Shown piece by piece: positions 1-4,760 of a stretch of DNA of 7,170 nucleotides. Where the stretch lies: contig JANQFM010000013.1 in assembly GCA_028277865.1 (NCBI GenBank), positions 1 through 7,170 on the forward strand, in the 5' to 3' direction. Position numbers and translations under genes: made by a program. This DNA is from Acidobacteriota bacterium (lineage in GTDB: Bacteria > Acidobacteriota > UBA6911 > RPQK01 > DATIPO01). The notes below the pieces were generated by a model. It worked only from the letters and a program-made list of their open reading frames with translations. It was not told the DNA's origin and made no database searches. Numbering within the stretch: the first letter of the stretch is position 1; every line of letters starts with the position of its first letter.

Positions 1-308
1 TCGGTCAGGCCGATTGAATCGATGGTGACCTGGGTGAAGTGTTGGCGGTGCCCCCTCTTGCGGCGGTACATCTTGCGGCGCTTGAACTTGCCGACCACAA
101 TCTTGGCGCCCAAGCCCTGCTCGGTGATGGTGGCCTGCACCTGGCAATCGAGGCGGGGAGTGCCGATCCGGGTGTCCTCTCCGCCGATCATCAGGACTTC
201 CCCAATCTGAACGCTGTCGCCCACTTCACCCGGGATCCGCTCGATCCGAACCGTGTCCCCTTCCGATACCCGGTACTGCTTTCCGCCTGTCTGTATGATT
301 GCGTACAC
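1..308 (-). CDS. rplU: 50S ribosomal protein L21 (3' end beyond window)
   Basis: L21 is a component of the large ribosomal subunit that binds 23S rRNA. Read on the minus strand from a GTG at 306-308, the protein begins (M)YAIIQTGGKQYRV and carries the L21 hallmarks: an early GGKQYRV motif, an EGDTVRIERI segment, and a basic C-terminal part with KFKRRKMYRRKRGHRQ followed by FTQVTIDSI. About 102 codons are present; bacterial L21 is usually just over 100 residues, so only the last few residues and the stop are missing at the left window edge. The GTG start is supported by a GGAGG Shine-Dalgarno (plus-strand CCTCC at 318-322) nine bases upstream and by the exact fit to the family N terminus. In most bacteria rpmA (L27) follows rplU, so it is expected just outside the window. 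The gene is transcribed away from the repeat-protein operon and is highly expressed housekeeping DNA, so it marks the left border of the accessory cluster. Confidence 0.97.
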   Translation of the reverse strand, partial: MYAIIQTGGKQYRVSEGDTVRIERIPGEVGDSVQIGEVLMIGGEDTRIGTPRLDCQVQATITEQGLGAKIVVGKFKRRKMYRRKRGHRQHFTQVTIDSIGLT

Positions 309-330
309 TTCGATGCGCCTCCATGCAACC

Positions 331-344
331 TGCCCCTGGGGGCA
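331..344 (-). promoter_or_regulatory. Short inverted repeat in the rplU leader
   Basis: The 14 bases are self-complementary (TGCCCC, a 2-base centre, GGGGCA) and would form a five- to six-pair GC hairpin in the rplU 5' leader, between the predicted transcription start and the Shine-Dalgarno. On the minus strand the T-run lies before the stem, not after it, so it is not an intrinsic terminator for rplU transcription. A role in translation control of L21 is possible but unproven. Confidence 0.35.
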
Positions 345-355
345 AAAAAACCGAA

Positions 356-385
356 ATTATAGGCAAGAAGGTTCCGGCGTGTCAA
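356..385 (-). promoter_or_regulatory. Consensus sigma-70-type promoter for rplU
   Basis: On the minus strand a perfect TTGACA (-35, plus-strand TGTCAA at 380-385) is followed after 18 bases by a perfect TATAAT (-10, plus-strand ATTATA at 356-361). The predicted transcription start is near 349, giving a leader of about 40 nt before the GTG start of rplU. Two exact consensus hexamers fit the strong expression expected of a ribosomal protein gene. Confidence 0.85.
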
Positions 386-398
386 TTCACCCTTGACA
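380..398. promoter_or_regulatory. Perfect inverted repeat formed by divergent -35 boxes
   Basis: The sequence is TGTCAA, seven bases, then TTGACA. Each arm is a consensus -35 hexamer, one pointing left to rplU and one pointing right to the operon. The symmetry may simply come from two back-to-back promoters, or the site may also be read by a dimeric regulator. Polymerase could hardly occupy both -35 boxes at once, so the two promoters may compete. Confidence 0.5.
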
Positions 399-422
399 TT
401 TTTGCCGAGCCTCGGTTAGTCT
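393..422 (+). promoter_or_regulatory. Candidate promoter of the repeat-protein operon
   Basis: A perfect TTGACA at 393-398 is followed after 18 bases by TAGTCT (417-422), a weak -10 candidate. The spacer contains an 11-base palindrome, CCGAG C CTCGG (405-415), which could be a small operator. Transcription would start near 429 and leave a leader of about 105 nt. Another weak element, TTGAAA at 436-441 with AT-rich TATAGCATAT at 455-464, lies downstream but has poor spacing. The -35 box is clear; the -10 assignment is uncertain. Confidence 0.45.
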
Positions 423-480
423 GGCAATCACGTTCTTGAAATGTCCAAGGGCGGTATAGCATATCGCAAAACCGGCACGG

Positions 481-499
481 GCGAAAAGGCCTCTTTCGC
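481..499 (+). promoter_or_regulatory. Small hairpin in the operon leader
   Basis: GCGAAA (481-486) and TTTCGC (494-499) form a six-pair stem with a seven-base loop, 21 bases before the AGGAG ribosome-binding site of the repeat-protein gene. No T-run follows, so it is not an intrinsic terminator. It could stabilise the leader or be chance. The rest of the 309-534 gap holds the promoters and no convincing gene. Confidence 0.3.
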
Positions 500-534
500 A
501 AGAGCTGGGTTGATTTCATCAGGAGAAAGCCGAA

Positions 535-1827
535 ATGAGCGACAAGACTCCGAAAATAGTCTCCCAACCGTCTTCTCACCCTGATTATTCCTATCATGCC
601 GGTGGATCGGGGGCTGACCGGCCCGTCGTGGAAGTGGCCCCGGAGGCGAGTCCCGAACGTCAACGCCCGGAAGTGATTACCGAAGTGGCGCCGGAGAGAA
701 AGCCCAGGCCGGAAGTGGTCGTTGAGGTGGCACCCGAAATCAAGCCGGAAATCAAGCCCGAGGTAATTGTGGAAGTGGCCCCGGAGTCCAGCCCCCAACG
801 GCGTCCCCGACCGGAGGTGATCACCGAAGTGGCGCCTGAGGTCAAGCCGGAAATCAAGCCCGAAGTGGTCGTCGAGGTGGCGCCTGAAGTCAAGCCGGAG
901 GTAATCGTCGAGGTGGCACCCGAGATCAAGCCGGAAGTGATTGTGGAAGTGGCGCCGGAGTCCAGTCCCAAGAAATCGATGGAGGCATCGGGGATGGCTG
1001 CCAAGGCTGCTGAGCCGGTGATCGGTCCCATTGTGGAGGTTGCCCCCGAAATCTTTCCCGATGCCCTCGAGACGCAGGAGTCCGGCCTCCCCAGGCATTC
1101 GGCCCAAATCCCGGCGCCGGAAGTGGTCGTCGAAGTGGCGCCGGAGATCAAGCCCGAGGTGATCCCGGAAATCCGGCCCGAAGTCATCGTGGAAGTGGCG
1201 CCTGAGTCCAGCCCGCCCAAGTATGCCGCGGAAAGGATTCCGGTTCCGGAGGTGGTGGTGGAGGTGGCGCCGGAGATCAAGCCCGAGGTGATCGTCGAGG
1301 TGGCGCCCGAGATCATCGTGGAAGTCGCGCCCGAGGTCAGAGCCACCGAGCACACGGCCAAGGCGCAGGATACGGCCGTCAAGGATATCCGTCCGATTGT
1401 GGAGGTGGCGCCCGAGATCCGGCCGATTGTGGAAGTAGCGCCCGAAATCATCGTGGAGGTGGCGCCCGAGATCAGCGCCACCGAGCATACGGCCGAGGCG
1501 CAGGATGCGTCCGTCAAAGACATCCGTCCGATTGTGGAGGTGGCGCCCGAGATCCGGCCGATTGTGGAAGTAGCGCCCGAAATCAGCCCGATTGTGGAAG
1601 TGGCGCCCGAGATCAGCGCCACTGAGCGCTCGACCGAGTCCAGCCCGTCCAAGCATGCTGCAGAAAAGATTCCGGTTCCGGAAGTGGTCGTGGAGGTGGC
1701 GCCCGAGATCCGGCCGGAGGCGATTGTGGAGGTGGCGCCCGAGATTCGGCCCGAGGTCATTGTGGAGGTGGCGCCGGAAGTTCGAGCCTCTGACCAACAC
1801 CCAGATCGATCCGGCAGCAACAGCTAG
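535..1827 (+). CDS. VEVAPE-repeat protein; candidate multi-core modified-peptide precursor
   Basis: I do not recognise a named family. The 430-residue product has a short non-repetitive N terminus (residues 1-30, with YSYHAGG around 18-24) and then 23 copies of EVAPE, 21 as VEVAPE and two as TEVAPE, from residue 32 to 415. Linkers are mostly (I/V)(K/R)PEV(I/V), with longer ones such as ESSPxK and ATEHTA. There is no Cys or Trp, only one Phe and three Tyr, and a strong excess of Glu. No signal peptide or membrane segment is visible, so the chain should be cytosolic at synthesis and extended or disordered. ATG 535 has an AGGAG at 521-525 nine bases upstream. The stop lies 13 nt before the multidomain gene, which is followed by a RiPP-type radical SAM gene. 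That context suggests a multi-core substrate whose first 30 residues act as a leader. The alternative is a structural Pro/Glu-rich spacer or surface-interacting protein. The coding frame is secure; the precursor role is inference. Confidence 0.85.
   Translation: MSDKTPKIVSQPSSHPDYSYHAGGSGADRPVVEVAPEASPERQRPEVITEVAPERKPRPEVVVEVAPEIKPEIKPEVIVEVAPESSPQRRPRPEVITEVAPEVKPEIKPEVVVEVAPEVKPEVIVEVAPEIKPEVIVEVAPESSPKKSMEASGMAAKAAEPVIGPIVEVAPEIFPDALETQESGLPRHSAQIPAPEVVVEVAPEIKPEVIPEIRPEVIVEVAPESSPPKYAAERIPVPEVVVEVAPEIKPEVIVEVAPEIIVEVAPEVRATEHTAKAQDTAVKDIRPIVEVAPEIRPIVEVAPEIIVEVAPEISATEHTAEAQDASVKDIRPIVEVAPEIRPIVEVAPEISPIVEVAPEISATERSTESSPSKHAAEKIPVPEVVVEVAPEIRPEAIVEVAPEIRPEVIVEVAPEVRASDQHPDRSGSNS
628..1779 (+). 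repeat. Array of 23 EVAPE-coding repeats
   Basis: The core six-codon unit VEVAPE recurs 23 times counting the two TEVAPE variants, usually every 10-16 codons, sometimes back to back (EVAPEI-IVEVAPE). The six residues are almost invariant while the third codon positions vary: the VAPE part is written GTGGCCCCGGAG, GTGGCGCCGGAG, GTGGCACCCGAA, GTTGCCCCCGAA and GTAGCGCCCGAA in different copies. This pattern points to selection on the peptide rather than mere slippage of DNA. Because the repeat length is a multiple of three, long open frames also appear on the opposite strand here; they are by-products. Confidence 0.9.
1342..1617 (+). repeat. Tandem duplication of a 45/47-codon higher-order unit
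   Basis: Copy A (1342-1476) and copy B (1477-1617) each start with ATEHTA and run through QDxxVKDIRP and three VEVAPE motifs; copy B has two extra codons (SP-containing linker) near its end. A block of 64 bases is identical between 1387-1450 and 1522-1585, including an unusual GTA valine codon, so this duplication is younger than the rest of the array. A third ATE start follows at about 1618 but then diverges into an ESSPSK linker. Confidence 0.85.
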
Positions 1828-1840
1828 GCCCGGAGAAGCG

Positions 1841-4741
1841 ATGGCTGACAGCTTCGCTTTAGAGAAGGCGCGCCTGCTGGAACTGCTGCAGCGCGACGGC
1901 ATCCTCCACCGATCCGCCACTCAGCCCGTTTTGTCGCGCGACGGCAAATCGGCCCGCTGGATGCTCGATTCATTGTGCGTCTCCATGACGCCGCAAGGCC
2001 TGGCACTGGCGGGCCGCTGCCTGCTGCACCTGCTGCGGGGCTTCGAGGGCCGCCAACTGGCTACTTTGGGCACCACCGGCATCCCGCTTCTCTCCTCTTG
2101 CATCCTGCAGTCTGATGGCCGCTACCGTGGCCTGTTGGTGCGCAAGGAGCGCAAGGCCCATGGCTCCCGCAAAAGGATCGAAGGCATTGTCGATCCGGAT
2201 GAACCAGTCATCATCATCGACGATTCGGTCAGCTCCGGGCTGACCATGACGGAGTGCTCCAAGCACCTGGAAAAGGCGGGGTTTTTTGTCGAAGGCGGCC
2301 TTTGCCTGGTGCGCTTCGGATGGTACGGGGGAATCGCCCGCATGGAGCAGCGCGGCTATCACATGGAGGCGCTCTACGATATCTACTCCGACTTCATGCA
2401 CTACATGGACGACGAACCCGACATCGTGCTCAACCCCACCAAGGCATACCCCGCCCCTGAGTGGAATCAACAGCCGGCACCGGAAGGCTTGCACCCGGCC
2501 AAACTGGCCCGCTTGGCCATGCAGGAGTTCCTGACGACGGGTCACCTGCCTCAAACGCCCCGGCGCCTGGACCGTGAGTACGATTCCTGCGGCGGCCTCT
2601 GGGTCAGCGTCCGCTCCAAGCAGAGCATTTACAATCGTCACGCCCGTGACGGTTTCTGGCACTTTCCCGGCGAGGAGAAGAGCTCCGCTCCCCAAGATTT
2701 GCTGCTGGCCGCCTACAAGACCGCTCGGGGCCTGCCCTCCGGAGAGGAGGGGCTGAGGGCGCTCGATCAAAGCGGGATCGCCGTCACGTTTTTTTCGCAG
2801 CTTGAGGAATGCCGAGTCGGCGAACTGGACAACAACCGATACGGGATTGTGGTCTGCAGCCGCCAACGCCCCGGACGGATGGGCGGCGCCCTGCCCCGCA
2901 TGCCGGGCATTGCCAATGCCTGGCAGCAGTTCCATCACGCCTGCCGCAACAACGCCGGCCTGGCTTCGTTCGAGCCTTTCCGAATTTTCCGCCATGATGT
3001 CGCCAAATCGGTCGAAGAGGGGATTGCCTGGCAGCCCACAGGGGTGCCCAAGCCCGCCCAGACGCCCTGGCATGAGGATTCTGAAAAGGGCGGACGGATT
3101 GCCCGCCATGTCCGCCGGCTGGTCTTAGCGGCCCTCTCAGGAGAGGAAGCAGGCCAGCCTGTCCTGCAGGAGGGCCTGTGCGGCCCGCAACTGGACACGG
3201 TCTTCATCTCGATCTATTCCCATGGCGGATTGGTGGGATGCATGGGCGCCCAGGTCGGGAATCTAGATCAGGATCTGCGCAAGCTGGCCCGATGCGCCCT
3301 CACGGATGATCGCTTTCCGTCCCTCGACCCGCAAGCCGATCCAGGCCGCATCGCCGTCTCGGTATCACTGCTTTACTCGCCTCTCGACTTGGGGAGTTTC
3401 TCTGCCGAGGAGGTCATGAAGCGAGTGCGCCTCGGACAGCAAGCCCTGGTCGCCTATCAGGGAAACCGAAGGGGGATGCTGCTGCCTGAATGCGTGACGC
3501 GCTTCAACCTCACTCCGCTGGGATACGCCCTGGAGGTGATCGACAAGGCGGGCATCACGCGTCCGCCCTATGGCTGGAAGCGCTGGGATTGCGCCACCTG
3601 GCTGGACGACGGAAGCTCCGAGCCCAGGCGATTGATCGGAGGGTTTCCTGCTGCTCCTCCCAACTGCCCTTCATCTAATCTTGCACAGCATCTGGCAGAG
3701 CTCTTTTGCGGCTACCTGTTGCGTCACCAAAAAGAAGACGGCGTTTCCTTCTTTCGCTATCACCCGATCCAGGATGTCCTTTACGAACAGCTGGACCTGA
3801 TGCGCCTCTCCCACGGCGCCTGGGTGATGGCTCGCGCCGGACGCCAATTGGAGCGCCCCGATATGCTGAAGGCGGCCAGCCGCAGGATTGATCTGCTGCT
3901 CGGGCGCCTGGGTGAGGACGAGCAAGGGGATCTCTGGATCGACCCCGACAGCCCCGACACCTCGATCGCTGAGACCAGCTTCCTGCTTTTGGCGCTTTGC
4001 AGTTCGGACTTGTCTTCATCGCAACGTCAGACAGCTCAACGGCTGGCCGAGAGCCTGACCAGGAGGATCGGCAGCCACGGACGCATCCAAACACACCGTC
4101 AGGACTCAACCGACCTGGAAGCCTACCAGGATTACTTTCCCGGCCAGCTGCTGCTGGCCCTGGCCGCCGCCCGCCAGGCCGGGCTCCGTCAGGCAGAGGC
4201 GGACGGCCTCGACATGGCATTTCGTTTTTACCGACACCGTTTTCGCTACAAGCGTCACTTCGGGCAGGTCTCCTGGATGATGCAGGCCCTCAGCGCTTGG
4301 TGGCATCTTCTGCAGCGCCGCCAACACGCTGATTTTGTCTTCGAAATCGCCGAATGGCTGCTGGGATACCAACAGCCTCAGGGCGGCTTCGTCAATGATC
4401 ACCAACCCGACACTCCCGGCTTTACGACAGCCCTCTATCTGGAGGGGGTGGGGGCGGCGCTGGGTGTTGCGGCCAAGGCCGAAGATCAGGAATGGGTGCA
4501 ACGCTGCAGCAAATCGCTGCAAGCGGGCTTCACCTTCGTCGACCGGCTGGTCATCCAGGAAAGGGACCGGGCCATCGTCCCCAACCTGGATTGGGCATTG
4601 GGAGGGCTGAGGCGCTCGATCAACTCCAGCGAGGTGCGGATTGACTTCGTCCAGCATGGGCTCTCGGCGGCCCTGGAGGCTTTGGGGCGGATCGGAGAAG
4701 AGGCGGAGATTTCGCGCAAAGCCGCCAAGGCGCAAAGTTGA
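1841..4741 (+). CDS. PRTase-like / tandem AMMECR1 / alpha-toroid fusion protein
   Basis: A 966-residue protein starting at ATG 1841, with GGAG at 1832-1835. An open frame continues upstream to 1592 but overlaps the repeat gene and encodes low-complexity Trp/Arg-rich sequence, so the later start is chosen. Residues about 1-190 resemble orotate phosphoribosyltransferase: RKERKAHG (101-108) ending in IEG, and the PRPP-loop motif VIIIDDSVSSG (123-133). Residues about 217-390 resemble an AMMECR1 domain (ARLAMQEFLTTG start, GGLWVSV strand, GxxLPxMPG late motif) but lack the RGCIG-like motif. Residues about 417-590 form a second AMMECR1-like domain with GGLVGCMG (462-469), DDRFPSL, ISVS-type strands and RRGMLLPE (543-550). 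Residues about 605-950 are helical, with toroid-like DYFPGQLLLALA (764-775) and QPQGGFVND (845-853) motifs, as in (alpha/alpha)6 barrels. No LanC zinc triad or terpene-cyclase DxDD is seen. The gene sits 13 nt after the repeat gene and 19 nt before the radical SAM gene, so the three probably form one operon. The reaction is unknown; a PRPP- or nucleotide-linked modification is an inference. Confidence 0.9.
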   Translation: MADSFALEKARLLELLQRDGILHRSATQPVLSRDGKSARWMLDSLCVSMTPQGLALAGRCLLHLLRGFEGRQLATLGTTGIPLLSSCILQSDGRYRGLLVRKERKAHGSRKRIEGIVDPDEPVIIIDDSVSSGLTMTECSKHLEKAGFFVEGGLCLVRFGWYGGIARMEQRGYHMEALYDIYSDFMHYMDDEPDIVLNPTKAYPAPEWNQQPAPEGLHPAKLARLAMQEFLTTGHLPQTPRRLDREYDSCGGLWVSVRSKQSIYNRHARDGFWHFPGEEKSSAPQDLLLAAYKTARGLPSGEEGLRALDQSGIAVTFFSQLEECRVGELDNNRYGIVVCSRQRPGRMGGALPRMPGIANAWQQFHHACRNNAGLASFEPFRIFRHDVAKSVEEGIAWQPTGVPKPAQTPWHEDSEKGGRIARHVRRLVLAALSGEEAGQPVLQEGLCGPQLDTVFISIYSHGGLVGCMGAQVGNLDQDLRKLARCALTDDRFPSLDPQADPGRIAVSVSLLYSPLDLGSFSAEEVMKRVRLGQQALVAYQGNRRGMLLPECVTRFNLTPLGYALEVIDKAGITRPPYGWKRWDCATWLDDGSSEPRRLIGGFPAAPPNCPSSNLAQHLAELFCGYLLRHQKEDGVSFFRYHPIQDVLYEQLDLMRLSHGAWVMARAGRQLERPDMLKAASRRIDLLLGRLGEDEQGDLWIDPDSPDTSIAETSFLLLALCSSDLSSSQRQTAQRLAESLTRRIGSHGRIQTHRQDSTDLEAYQDYFPGQLLLALAAARQAGLRQAEADGLDMAFRFYRHRFRYKRHFGQVSWMMQALSAWWHLLQRRQHADFVFEIAEWLLGYQQPQGGFVNDHQPDTPGFTTALYLEGVGAALGVAAKAEDQEWVQRCSKSLQAGFTFVDRLVIQERDRAIVPNLDWALGGLRRSINSSEVRIDFVQHGLSAALEALGRIGEEAEISRKAAKAQS

Positions 4742-4751
4742 GAACGCAAAG
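4711..4751. repeat. Dispersed-type period-8 repeat, CGCAAAG family
   Basis: Near-identical units lie at 4715 (CGCAAAGC), 4723 (CGCCAAGG), 4731 (CGCAAAGT) and, after six bases, 4745 (CGCAAAGG). Repeats of this form, which translate as SRKxAKxQ, are, from general recollection, scattered through intergenic DNA of many bacteria. Here the element encodes the last residues (ISRKAAKAQS) and the stop of the fusion protein and runs into the ribosome-binding region of the next gene, so it probably inserted at or near the original 3' end. Confidence 0.7.
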
Positions 4752-4760
4752 GGGGAAAGA

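Noticed and set aside
331..350. GC hairpin next to a run of A's, considered as an intrinsic terminator
   Set aside because: On the minus strand the T-run precedes the stem and on the plus strand the stem is followed by A's, so neither orientation has a stem followed by T's.
39..362. Plus-strand open frame of 107 codons opposite rplU
   Set aside because: It lies antisense to an unmistakable L21 gene and has no recognisable product.
628..1779. Repeat array considered as a CRISPR array or minisatellite without coding role
   Set aside because: There is no constant repeat with unique spacers, period and variation keep the reading frame, and the hexapeptide is conserved while codons vary.
1592..1840. 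Upstream extension of the fusion gene to an ATG at 1592
   Set aside because: The extra 83 codons overlap the repeat gene out of frame and encode Trp/Arg-rich low-complexity sequence. The ATG at 1841 has its own GGAG and starts the phosphoribosyltransferase-like domain.
382..1920. A 512-codon open frame on the minus strand across the repeat gene, and a second of 386 codons (660-1820)
   Set aside because: Both are mirrors of the codon-periodic repeat array. They lack a ribosome-binding site, are extremely biased (His/Arg/Asp or Ser/Gly/Thr repeats), and the plus frame has a good AGGAG start and sensible operon spacing.
1970..3109. Minus-strand open frame of 379 codons opposite the fusion gene (similarly 4106-4807, 5178-5852 and 5874-6626)
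   Set aside because: Such frames are common in GC-rich DNA opposite real genes. The plus strand carries clear domain motifs across these regions and the reverse products match nothing I recognise.
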